Assembly: GCA_014904845.1 (NCBI GenBank)
Contig: MU119750.1
Span: 1-21,463, forward strand
Reading direction: 5' to 3'
Length of the DNA stretch: 21,463 bases
DNA from: Acephala macrosclerotiorum
Lineage: Eukaryota; Ascomycota; Leotiomycetes; Helotiales; Mollisiaceae
In this document: positions 1-9,786 of the stretch, one piece after another
Layout of the letters: the number at the start of each line of letters is the position of its first letter
Numbering within the stretch: position 1 is the stretch's first letter
Translations under genes and position numbers: made by a program
Notes under the pieces: generated by a model
Told to the model about the DNA's origin: nothing
Databases searched by the model: none
What the model saw: only the letters and a program-made list of their open reading frames with translations

Positions 1-3000
1 AAATATATATAATTATTAATTAATATTAATTTTTTAAATAATATAAAAAATATAAATAATAAAAAAAATTTAAAAATAAATAAAATTTAAAAATAAATAA
101 AAATAAAAATAAATTTTTTATTAAAAAATTATAATATAATTATTTTTTTATATTTAAAATTAATTATTTTTAAAATATTTTTAAATTATTATAAAATAAT
201 AATATTTATATTTATAATATTAATATAATAATTATAAAATAATTATATTAATTTATTAATAATTTATAATTTTTTTATTAATTTTTAATTTAAAAAAATT
301 ATTATAAAAAGTAAAAACGTTTTTATAAAATTTTATAATTTTATATAATACGTTTAAAAATTTATAAAAAGAATTTTACGTTTTTAAAATTATTTTATAA
401 AATATTTTATTAATAATATTATTATTTTTTTAATATATTTTTTTTATAAAATTTTTTTTAAAATAATTATTAATTAAATTTTTTAATTATAAAATAATTA
501 TTTTAAAATTTTTAAAAAACTTTAAAAAATATATTAATATAATAAATTAATTTTTTATTTATTTATTAAAATAAGTATAAATTATTAAATTTTTATAAAA
601 ATATAAAATAAATTATAATTAAAAATTTATATAAAAATTTATAAAAATAAAATATTAAATATTTAAAATATTATAAAATATATTTTTTAAAAAAAAATAT
701 ATTTATTTTATTTTAAATTAAATTATATTTTAATTATTAATTTAAATATATTTAATAAAAAAAATATAATATTAATTTTTTATTTTAATTTTATTTATAG
801 ATAAATTTTTTAATTTAAATAAAAAAAATATAAATTATTTTAATTAAATTAATAAAAAAATTATATAATAATTAAAAACGTATATAATTATATATATTTT
901 AATATTTTAAATATTATAAAAACGAATATAAAATTAATATATATATTATAATATTTTAAAATTATTTTAAATATATTATTATATTTTAATATTTAAAAAA
1001 AAACGAATTTAATAACGTTTTTTTATTAATAAAAATTATTATTATTAATAATATTAAAATTAAAATTATAAAAAATTTATAATTTAAAAAAAAAAAAATT
1101 TAAATTTCTATTTTATTTAATTTATTAAAAAAAAAAAATTTAAATTAAATATAAATTATTATTTTATATTATTAATTTAATTTATAAATTATATATTTTT
1201 AAAATTATAAAAAAAAATTTAAAAATTTTTTAATATTAAATATTATTTTTAAATAAAATGTATATTTTTTAATTTAAATATTTTTTTTAAAAAATTATAT
1301 TAATTAATATTAAATTTATTTATAAAATATTATAAAAAAATCGTTTTTATAATATAAACGTATAAATATAATTATTTTTAAATAAAAAAAATTAAAAAAT
1401 TTAAATTTAAAATAAAAATTATATAATATTATTAAAACGAGTAAAAAATATTATAATTATATTATATAATATTAAAATTTGAAATAAAAAAATTATAAAT
1501 ATATTTTTAATTAATATAAAATATATAATTAATTTTTTTAATATTATAAAATTAATAATAATAATAATAAAATAATATTTAATTATATATTTTTTTTTAA
1601 AAATTTTTAATAAAAATATTAATTTATTTATTTATATTAAAAAAATTATATTTAAATAAAATTATAAAATAAATTATATAAATAATTATATTAATATTAT
1701 AAAAAATATAAAAAGAAATTTAATAAAACTTTTAAAAATAATAATTATTATATAATAAAAATTTATATTTATATTTTTTTAAAAAATATTAAATTTTTTT
1801 TAATATTAATAAAACGTAAATACGTATAAAAATAAAAAAATTGTAAATTATAATTAATTAAATATAATTAATTAATTAATTATTAAATAAAATATTAAAA
1901 TATATTTAATTAATTTTTATAAAAATATAAAAAATATTAAAATTTTTAAAAATAAAATAATTTTTATAATTTAAAAAATTATTATTAATTTAAAATTATT
2001 AAATAAAATAATTATATTTAATATTTATTTTATAATAATTAATTATAAATTTTTTTAAAAAAAATTTAAAAAAAAAAATTTATTATTTAAATATTTTAAT
2101 ATTTTTAAAATTATTAATAATTATTAATTAAATATATATAAAACTTTTTTTAATGTTTAATATATATATTTATTTATAATTAATTATTTAAAAATAAAAA
2201 TAAATTAATATTAATTATATATAAATATTATATAATATTTATTTTAATAAATTAAATAAATATATAAAAATTTAAAAAATATAATTTTTAATTTTAATTC
2301 GATTTAATATTTTATATAATTATTAAATTAATATTATATTTATATTAATAATTTTTTTTAAATAATTATATTTTATAAAATATAATATAATAATTTTATT
2401 TTTGTTTTTTTAATTTATTTTTTTATTTATATTATAAAATTATTTTAAAATTTTATTATAATATTTATTTATTTATTAAATTGTTTTATAATTTTTTATA
2501 TTTATATAATTATTAATAAATTTATTTTTTTTAAATATAATTATATTAATTTAAATTAAAATAATAAATTTTATATTTAAAAAATTTAAAATTATTTAAA
2601 ATATTTAAAACGTTTAATTTAAATTAATTAAAATATATAAATTTTTAATTATTAAATATTTTATTTTATTTTGTTTAATTATATATATAAATATTATATA
2701 TTAATTATTTTATTAAATTTAAATTTTTAAAAATAATACGATTTAAAATATTTTTAAATTAATAAATAAAAACTTTGTAAAATAAAATATATATTAATAA
2801 TTTTTAAAATAAAATTTTATAATATAAAAAATTCTATATATAAAATTTTATATAATTTAATTTTAAATTTAATAAATTTAATAAATAATATTTTAAATTA
2901 AAATTAAATTAAATAAAAAAATAATATATAAATTTAATTATTAATAAATTTTTAATTAAATTAAAATTTATTAATAATTGTTTATAAAACGTTTTTATAA

Positions 3001-4613
3001 TTATTTTTAATTTATTTAATTATTTATAAAACGAATATAAATATATATATTTATTTATTAAAATATTTAAAAAAAATTAAATTATTTAATAATTATATTA
3101 ATAATAAATCTCTTTTATTATATTATATATTTATTTTTAATAAAATTATAATATATAAATAAATTTTAAATATTAAAATTTTTATTATTTAATTAATATT
3201 TATTTATAAAAATAATTTTATATTTAATTCAAAATAATAATTTTAAATTTTTATTTTAAATTTTTTATTTAATATAATAATTTGATTAAATATTATTTTA
3301 AATTAATAAATAATAATAATATAATTTTTTTGAATTATTTTTTTTAATAATTAATTTAAAAATTTAATTATAAATTTAATATAATTAAATTCGTTTTTTT
3401 TATTAATATAAATTAATAAATATAAATTTAAATAATATTATAATATTATAATATTATAAAATTAAAAAAAAAAAATTTTATTTAAAAATTAAATTAAAAA
3501 ATAAATTTTATTAAAAATTTTATATTTAAATAAATATATTAATTATTTATAAATTAAATATTATTAATAAAATTTTAATTAAAATTTAATATATAAATTT
3601 ATAAAATATATTATTTTTATTAAATTAAATTAATTATTTATCAAAATAATATACGTTTTTTTATATTTTAAATTTATAATATTAATTTATAAAAAAAATT
3701 ATATAAAAAAATTATTTAAAAAAATTAATAATTAATTTTATTTTAATAAATCAAATATATATATTATTTAAATTATTAAAATTATATATTAATTTAAAAA
3801 GTTTAATAATACGTATATAAATATTTATATAAATTAATAATATAAATTATATTTTTAATTAATTATAAAAAAATTTATTATTAAAATTTTATATAAAATT
3901 ATTATAATATTTAAATAAATATTAAATTAAAATTAAAAAAAATAAATTAAAAAAAAATAATATATATAATATTTATTTAAAATTTATTTTATTATTAATT
4001 TTTTTTTAAAAATATTTAAACGTATTTTAATTATATTTAATTAAATATTTATTTTTTAAAAACGAATAAAAATATTATTATAATTTATTAAAATTTTTAT
4101 TATATTTTTAAACGATTATAATATTTAATTTAATTATTTATTAAATTATATAATTATATAAATTTTTTTTTCTTTTTTATTTAATTTTTTATTATTATTA
4201 TTAATATTTATATAAATATAATATTTTATATATTTTATATATTTATTATTTTTTTAATAAAAATATAAATATAAATATTAATAGTTTTTTAATTAAATAA
4301 TTATTTAATAAAATTATTTTATATAAAAAACGAATTTTAAATAAATTTTTAATAAATAATTAATCAATTATTAAAAAAAATTATTTAAAACGTAATAAAA
4401 TTTTTTTTAAATTAATAAAAAAATATATATATAAAAAAAAAAAAAAAAATTTAAAAAATTATAAAAAAAAAAAATTTATTTATAAAATTTAATATTATTA
4501 ATTTAATTATTATATAAAAATAAATTAATATTAATAATTAAAATTTTAAAACTTTTTAAATATTATTAACTATTTTTTTAAAAAAATTATATAATTATTT
4601 ATTCGATTTAAAA
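1..4613. repeat. RIP-saturated AT block A, no genes
   Basis: Almost pure A/T, with cytosine nearly confined to CpG (for example the acgttt and acgaat strings near 317, 350, 377, 1015 and 4020). Stop codons fill all frames and I see no coding signal, RNA gene or intact mobile element. The composition fits old repetitive DNA destroyed by repeat-induced point mutation. One recognisable dispersed repeat lies at about 2585-2910. The block ends abruptly at the normal-composition island that starts near 4626. What the original repeats were cannot be read from the sequence. Confidence 0.8.
2585..2910 (+). repeat. Dispersed AT-rich repeat, copy 1
   Basis: This shares two long exact stretches with 8672-9262 in the same orientation: 33 nt (2612-2644 against 8725-8757) and 54 nt including a retained CpG (2691-2744 against 8880-8933). 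A further similar stretch lies near 2868-2900 (against about 9219-9250). The spacing between the stretches differs, so the copies have indels. It is probably a RIP-degraded transposon family unrelated to the element at 4626. The outer limits are approximate. Confidence 0.65.
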
Positions 4614-4625
4614 ATTAATATTAAT
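4614..4625 (+). repeat. Possible target-site duplication, left
   Basis: These 12 bases directly outside the left terminal inverted repeat read attaatattaat. The 12 bases directly outside the right one (5729-5740) read gttggtattagt. They differ at four positions, each G on the right and A on the left, as RIP of the left copy would produce. A caveat is that similar AT strings are common here. A related mutated copy near 9787 also shares about 20 bases that lie outside this boundary, which weakens the case. Confidence 0.4.
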
Positions 4626-4641
4626 TTTTTTATATGCACGT
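4626..4641 (+). repeat. Left terminal inverted repeat (16 bp)
   Basis: TTTTTTATATGCACGT is the exact reverse complement of 5713-5728. The TGCACGT part is far from background composition, so a chance match exactly at the two edges of the normal-composition island is unlikely. The left edge coincides with the switch from RIP-saturated DNA. Confidence 0.6.
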
Positions 4642-4662
4642 AATAAAATGTTTCTCTCGTTC

Positions 4663-4726
4663 CGAAAGAAAGGGCCCGTTCGGCGGCTCGCTAAGCGAGC
4701 CAATAGCGGACGGGCTCTTTCTTTCG
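4663..4726 (+). repeat. 64-nt imperfect palindrome (long hairpin)
   Basis: The outer arms CGAAAGAAAGGGCCCGT and ACGGGCTCTTTCTTTCG pair with one mismatch. Inside lies a perfect inverted repeat, GGCTCGCT-A-AGCGAGCC (4685-4701). As RNA or single-stranded DNA it would form a strong stem. Degraded versions with retained CpGs are recognisable at about 11145-11200 and 9978-10025, so the hairpin belongs to the family and is not local noise. Confidence 0.75.
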
Positions 4727-4745
4727 ATACTCGATACACATTTTG

Positions 4746-4778
4746 CTCCGCAGGCCTCGCGGGGGCGCTCCTGCGGAG
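4746..4778 (+). repeat. GC-rich hairpin
   Basis: The 9-bp perfect stem CTCCGCAGG / CCTGCGGAG encloses a 15-nt loop that is itself GC-rich. The mutated counterpart at about 11221-11253 keeps the CpGs and has lost most other C and G. Confidence 0.75.
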
Positions 4779-4783
4779 AGCTA

Positions 4784-4800
4784 TAAAGTCTTTGACTTTA
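4784..4800 (+). repeat. Short perfect hairpin
   Basis: TAAAGTC-TTT-GACTTTA is a 7-bp stem with a 3-nt loop, six bases after the preceding hairpin. No T-tract or adjacent gene suggests terminator use. Confidence 0.6.
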
Positions 4801-4975
4801 GTAATTTACTCTTATTTTAAGTTTCAAGCTAAAAGCTCTTAATTTGAGCGTTTTATAAGCATTTGAAATTGGAATAGTTTTATTGAGGTTCTAGATTCTG
4901 CCGGGCGGTGAGAGCCGATAAGCTGATAAGCTTCTTAGTGCCTAAGGCAGAAACGCACTGCGAAGCCTCATATTA

Positions 4976-5001
4976 CCAGGGGGACACCCCCTGGGACCCC
5001 C
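4976..5001 (+). repeat. GC cluster 1
   Basis: CCAGGGGG-ACA-CCCCCTGG is a perfect 8-bp stem with a 3-nt loop, followed by GACCCCC. It is the first of four related clusters in the array. Such compact GC hairpins are known from organellar intergenic DNA. Confidence 0.8.
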
Positions 5002-5084
5002 GTCTCTTATATTGAGTTACTACGATCAATTCAATCAATTCAATCAATTCAATCAACTTAAATTACTTTCTTTAGTATATAATT

Positions 5085-5111
5085 CCAGGGGGAGACCCCC
5101 TGGGACCCCCC
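5085..5111 (+). repeat. GC cluster 2
   Basis: CCAGGGGG-AGA-CCCCCTGG is a perfect 8-bp stem with a 3-nt loop, followed by a run of Cs after GA. It is identical in core to the cluster at 5281 and differs from cluster 1 in the loop. Confidence 0.8.
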
Positions 5112-5191
5112 TTGAGAGCTGCGCAGCTATTCCAGCATTTAGATGCCTTGGTGCCTTAGGCAAAAACGCACTTACTATAGAGCTTTACACT

Positions 5192-5215
5192 AGGGGAACA
5201 CCCCCTGGGACCCCC
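5192..5215 (+). repeat. GC cluster 3, stem partly decayed
   Basis: It corresponds to cluster 1 but reads CTAGGGGAACA where cluster 1 reads CCAGGGGGACA. One C-to-T and one G-to-A change weaken the left side of the stem while the right side is intact. These are RIP-type transitions inside the otherwise unmutated element. Confidence 0.7.
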
Positions 5216-5280
5216 ATCTCTTATATTAAGTTGCTACGATCGATTCAATCAATTTAAATTACTTTACTTAGCATATAATT

Positions 5281-5307
5281 CCAGGGGGAGACCCCCTGGG
5301 ACCCCCC
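5281..5307 (+). repeat. GC cluster 4
   Basis: It has the same core as cluster 2, with a perfect 8-bp stem and AGA loop. In the inverted mutated copy the matching position (about 6165-6190) is only A and T. Confidence 0.8.
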
Positions 5308-5384
5308 TTGAAAGCTGCGCAGCTATAGAAATATCCAGCACTTAAGTGAGTGCCTTAATGCCTAAGGCAGAAACGAACTTAGAG

Positions 5385-5712
5385 AGTTTTGCGATCGCCA
5401 TTTTTGCTAAGTGCGACTACATTCTATTAATTTGCATAATAACGAATTAATAAAATCGCGTAAAACTTGAAATCTGGCAATATTTAATTGAGTTTCAACT
5501 TATTTGTAAGTTTTATACAATTTGTATTAGTAAATAACTTTTAATTGTAGTCGCAACGTAAATCGAGGTTTTAGTATTCTTTACCGGATCGGCTGCATAT
5601 TAGTCCGAAGTCATGTGATCGCGGAATTCCTTAATGGACTAATCAAATCGCTCCATTTGGGCACCTCGGTTAAATTTGAGTGAAATCGCTTATTGTGAAA
5701 AGTGTTGATGTC
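5385..5712 (+). other. Less repetitive right segment of the element, no gene
   Basis: No ORF or RNA gene is supported. It contains the octanucleotide palindrome GCGATCGC at 5391-5398 and an inverted repeat ATTAGTCC (5599-5606) / GGACTAAT (5636-5643). A third ATTAGTCC is at 5735-5742, just outside the element. This segment is the best anchor for finding mutated copies: it aligns inverted to 5759-6085 and direct to about 11990-12262. Confidence 0.6.
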
Positions 5713-5728
5713 ACGTGCATATAAAAAA
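5713..5728 (-). repeat. Right terminal inverted repeat (16 bp)
   Basis: ACGTGCATATAAAAAA is the exact reverse complement of 4626-4641. It lies just beyond the point where the inverted-repeat homology with 5759-6390 ends (5709). It is followed by the candidate right target-site duplication. Confidence 0.6.
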
Positions 5729-5740
5729 GTTGGTATTAGT
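5729..5740 (+). repeat. Possible target-site duplication, right
   Basis: gttggtattagt matches 4614-4625 except for four G-to-A changes on the left side. If it is a real duplication, RIP acted on the left flank after insertion but not here. Confidence 0.4.
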
Positions 5741-5758
5741 CCTTATGCCGGACAGGCA

Positions 5759-6390
5759 ATTAATACTTTTTACAATGAGCGATTTTATTTAAATTTAATC
5801 GAAATATTTAAATATAGTAATTTGATTAATTTATTAAAAAATTTTATTATTATATAATTTCGAATTAATATATAATCGATTTAATAAAAAATATTAAAAT
5901 TTCGATTTGCGTTACACTTATAATTATAATATATTAATTAATTTAAATTATATAAGATTTAAAAATAAATTAAAATTTAATTAAATATCGTTAAATTTTA
6001 AATTTTAAGTGATTTTATTAATTCGTTATTACGCAAATTAATAAAATATAATCGTAATTAATAAAAATCACGATTATAAAAATTTTTAAGTGCGCTGTTG
6101 TTTTAAGCATTTAATACTTAGATATTGGAATATTAAAAATCTATTTTACGATTGCGTAATTTTCGAAAAAAATTTTAAAAAATTTTTCTTTGAAATTATA
6201 TATTAAATAAAGTAATTTAAATTAATTAAATCGATCGTAATAATTTAATATAAAAAACTAGAATTTTAAAAAGTATTCTTTTAATATAAAGTTTTAAAAG
6301 TGCGTTTTTGTTTAAAGCGCTAAAATAATAAAATATTTTTATTTTAATTATATAATTATATAATTTTTAAAAAAAAATTTAAAAGATTTT
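5759..6390 (-). repeat. Inverted, RIP-mutated copy of the element's right part
   Basis: Read on the minus strand this segment matches 5709 back to about 5085. At 5759-6027 the pairing is nearly gap-free: 5709 pairs with 5759 and 5441 with 6027, a constant coordinate sum of 11468. Landmarks at 6192-6201 and 6300-6304 shift by only 3-6 bases. Most differences are C-to-T or G-to-A. Damage is light near the centre, where non-CpG cytosines survive around 5770, and becomes nearly complete beyond about 6300. The two arms form a large inverted repeat of about 620 bp with a 49-bp spacer (5710-5758). The far end is uncertain because the sequence becomes pure A/T. Confidence 0.85.
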
Positions 6391-7781
6391 TTTTTATTAA
6401 ATAATAAAATTTTATTAAATAAATTTTTTTTATTAAATTAATATTATTTATTAAACGAATTACGTTTATTTAATTAATTTAAAAAAAATAATAATAATAT
6501 TTAAAATATTTAAAATATTTAATTTAATAAATTATATTTTAATATATTATAAATATAATAAAATTAATATTAATTTTAAACGTTCATTTTTAATTTATAT
6601 TAAATTTTATAATTAATTAATTAATATAAATTATAATTATAAAATTTAAATTAAAAATTAATATTTATTTTAAAAATAATAAAAATAAAATATTTTATTT
6701 TATTTTTTTATAAAATTGTAATTAAATTAATTTTAATATTTAAAATAAAATAATTTTTTATAATAAATATATAATATATAATAATAACAATTAATAATTA
6801 AAAAATAAATTAATTTTTATAAAATTAAATAAATTTTAATTAAAATTTTAATTTTTATAAAATAATTAAATAAAATTAAAAATTATTTAAATTATAATTA
6901 TAAAAAAATTTATATTTGAAAAAAATATAAAAAAAAATTATTTTAATTATTAAATATTTTAATTTTATATTAAATTATATAATATTTTTAAAAATTAATA
7001 TAATTATTATTTTATAAATTATAATATTTTTTAATTTAAAAATATTAAAAACGAATTAATCGATTATATTTTTATTAATATATAAAATTTTATTATCGTA
7101 TATAAAATATATTAAAATATATATATTATTAATTAAAAAAATTTAAATTTTATTTTTTAAAATAATAAAAAAAATTTTAAATTTATTATTATTATTAATA
7201 AATTATTAATATTATTAATAATCGATTAATTAAAAAAAATATTTTTTTATTTTTTTTAATTATTTTTTTATTAATTATTAATAATTTATATTATTTTTTT
7301 GATTATTTTTTATATTAAACGTATATTTTACATAAATTTAATATAAATTTTATATTTAAATTTTTTTTTATTATAAATATATAAATAATATTTTTTTAAA
7401 ATAATTAATTATAATAATACGTTTTTATTAATTATTTTAAATAAAATTTTAAAAATTAATAATATAAATATAATATTATTAATAATTTTAATTAATATTT
7501 ATAAAATTATATTTTTATTAATTTATTTTAAATGATTTTATAAATATAATATAATAAAATATTTTTTTTTAATTTTTTTATATTAATATAAATTTTAATT
7601 ATTATTATAATTAATTTATAAATTAAATTTTTTTTTAAATTAAAATATTTCAAAATTATTAAATTTTATATTTATAATATTTTTATTATTTAATATATTT
7701 TTATAATAATATAATAAATAAATTAATTATTTAAAATAATTATTATTTATATATTATTAATTTCTTTAAATTTCATAAAAT

Positions 7782-7848
7782 AATTTTTATTTTTATTTTT
7801 ATTTTTTATTTTTATTTTTATTTTTTATTTTTATTTTTATTTTTATTA
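7782..7848. repeat. Low-complexity T(4-6)A tract
   Basis: About 67 bases of repeated TTTTTA hexamers and longer variants. It is a simple-sequence expansion within RIP-saturated DNA. Confidence 0.8.
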
Positions 7849-8360
7849 ATAATTAATTTATTTTTATTATTAAAATTTCGTATATATTTATTATCGTTTT
7901 TTATTATATATTTTATAAATTAATATTTTAATTTATTATAAATATATAATTTTTTTTATATAATTTTTATAATATTTATTTTAAAAAATAAAATTTAAAT
8001 TATATAATTATTATTAATATAATAAAATCGAAATTATTTTTTATAAATTTATTAAAATAAATATATATTTAATAATTTCTTTTTTTAATAAAATTATAAT
8101 AAATAAATAAAAATTTAATTTTATATTTTTTATTAATAAATTTAAAATAATATATTTAAATTTTTAAATTATTATTTTAATTTTTTTATATCAAATTAAT
8201 ATATATTTATTAAAAATTATATAAAAAAATTTTTATTAAAAAAAATTTATTTTTAATTTTATTAATTAATTATAAATTAAAAATATAAATTTTAATATAT
8301 TTAATAAAATTAAATTTATAATTAAATTATTAATTTTTTTTATTATAAACGTTATAAATA

Positions 8361-8362
<2 letters not shown>

Positions 8363-8402
<40 letters not shown>
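8363..8402. repeat. (ATT)n microsatellite
   Basis: About 13 uninterrupted ATT trinucleotides. Confidence 0.9.
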
Positions 8403-8403
<1 letters not shown>

Positions 8404-8518
8404 TTAATAATATTTATTTTATATAATATAATTTAATTAATTTATAAAATATATTAATTATATATATTTATTATTTATTATTAATAATATATATAAAGTT
8501 TTTTAAAAAAAAAAATTT

Positions 8519-8552
<34 letters not shown>
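8519..8552. repeat. (TAA)n microsatellite
   Basis: About 11 uninterrupted TAA trinucleotides, 117 bases after the complementary ATT tract. The two tracts could pair as an inverted repeat. Confidence 0.9.
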
Positions 8553-8553
<1 letters not shown>

Positions 8554-8671
8554 ATTTTATTTATTATTTTAATTATTATTTATAAAATTAATTTATTTAT
8601 TAATAAATTTATTATAATAAAATATAATTAAATCAATTAAAAAATTATTATTAAAATAATAAATTTTACGT

Positions 8672-9262
8672 TTAAAATAATTAAAATATTTAAAATATTT
8701 AAAATTGTTTAAAACGTTTAAAATGTTTAATTTAAATTAATTAAAATATATAAATTTGAAATATTAATTTTTTAAATAAAAAATATTAAAACATTTAATT
8801 ATATACGTATATTTTTAATATTATAATTAATTATTAAATAATTTTATTTATTTATTTTTTATTTAATTATATATATAATATATTATATATTAATTATTTT
8901 ATTAAATTTAAATTTTTAAAAATAATACGATTTTAATTATTTTTAAAATTTAATATAAAAAATTTATAAAATAAAACGTTTATTAAAAAAAGTTTAAATA
9001 AAAAATCTAATTAATAAAGTTTAATTTAATTTAAAATTATATTAATATATTTTAATAAAAAATATTAAAAATCTTATAATATAAAATTTTTATATATATA
9101 ATTTTAAATAATTCAATTTTAAATTTATTAAATATTTTAATTTTAATATATTTAAAAAGTTTAAAACTCGTTTAAAATTTAAAATATTTAATTTAAAATA
9201 TTTAATTTAATTATAATTTAATAAATTTAATAAATAATATTTTAAATTAAAATTTATTAATA
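8672..9262 (+). repeat. Dispersed AT-rich repeat, copy 2
   Basis: It matches 2585-2910 in direct orientation, with a 54-nt identical core at 8880-8933 and a 33-nt identical stretch at 8725-8757. It is longer than copy 1 and includes TTTAAAATN-type near-repeats at about 8675-8730 and 9150-9215. No reading frame remains. A 31-nt remnant of the same core occurs at 10760-10790. Confidence 0.65.
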
Positions 9263-9786
9263 ATTTTTTTTATATTGTTATAAATTAATTTAAAATATTT
9301 AAAAAATATTTTATATAATATTTATAAATATATTTTTGTAAATTTTAATTATTTAAAATTTTAATAATAAATTTATTATTTATAAAATTTATTTATTTAT
9401 TTAAATATAATTATTATAATTTAATTTTAATAAATCAATTTTAAATTAATTTCTTTTATTAATTAATAATATTTATAAATCGTTATAATATATTAAATAT
9501 ATTATTATTATTTTATTATATATTTTATTAATTTATAATTAAAATTATTTTATATTTATATTTTTTATTACGTTTTTTATATAATTAATTAATTTTTTTT
9601 TTAAAAATTATTATTAAAATTATTATTATATTATTATTTTTTTATAAATATATTATAAAATCGATTATAAATTATAATTTAATATAAAATTTTTTAAATA
9701 TATTTATAAAATTATATTTTTTAATATTTTAATAAATATAAATATTTATTTTTTTAATAATTTATTTATAATATTTTTTTATTATT

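Larger units (their letters stand above)
4937..5384 (+). repeat. Tandem array of about 200-bp units
   Basis: Two full units and one partial unit are present. Landmark positions are the TGCCT(A/T)AGGCA palindrome at 4939, 5152 and 5359, the GC cluster of the ACA type at 4976 and 5192, the GC cluster of the AGA type at 5085 and 5281, and the palindrome AGCTGCGCAGCT at 5117 and 5313. The period is 214 bp at the unit start and 196 bp further on. The 18-bp difference is two extra copies of a 9-bp CAATCAATT-type repeat at about 5025-5057. The mutated copy at 11106-12262 has four units of uneven spacing, so the array length varies between family members. Confidence 0.8.
4626..5728 (+). mobile_element. 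Unmutated non-coding repetitive element with terminal inverted repeats
   Basis: A 1.1-kb island of ordinary base composition, with non-CpG cytosines throughout, bounded by a perfect 16-bp inverted repeat. In order it holds a 64-nt imperfect hairpin (4663-4726), a GC-rich hairpin (4746-4778), a small hairpin (4784-4800), a tandem array with four GC clusters (4937-5384), and a less repetitive segment (5385-5712). It has no convincing ORF, so it resembles a non-autonomous, MITE-like DNA element. RIP-mutated relatives occur at 5759-6390 (inverted), about 9787-10030, about 10170-10560 (inverted) and 11106-12262 (direct), which shows it is a repeat family. The density of GC hairpins also resembles organellar intergenic DNA, so an organelle-derived origin remains possible. 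No transposase is present, and the superfamily is unknown. Confidence 0.6.
6391..9786. repeat. RIP-saturated AT block B, no genes
   Basis: Nearly pure A/T with only CpG cytosines of note. It contains microsatellites (7782-7848, 8363-8402, 8519-8552) and copy 2 of a dispersed repeat (8672-9262). I see no coding signal or RNA gene. The family identity of the remaining repeats is not readable. Confidence 0.75.

Noticed and set aside
4648..4842. 64-codon plus-strand ORF in the element
   Set aside because: It runs straight through the two long hairpins, so its residues are dictated by palindromes. No family resemblance, and the frame is not kept in the mutated copies in any recognisable way.
4885..4930. 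Possible tRNA-derived or Pol III promoter (GGTTCTAGATTC resembling a B box)
   Set aside because: No matching A box at the right distance and no cloverleaf can be drawn.
5012..5257. 81-codon plus-strand ORF with QFNQFNQ-type repeats
   Set aside because: It is a translation of the CAATT-type short repeats and GC clusters. The tandem units have indels that shift frame between copies, so it is not a conserved protein.
5391..5398. GCGATCGC, the cyanobacterial HIP1 palindrome
   Set aside because: A single occurrence inside a fungal repeat. It carries no weight as evidence of cyanobacterial origin.
6430..6480. Mutated counterpart of the 64-nt hairpin in the inverted arm
   Set aside because: Two CpGs have the right spacing (CGAATTACG against CGCTTAGCG) but the bases between them differ by transversions, so the match is not supported.
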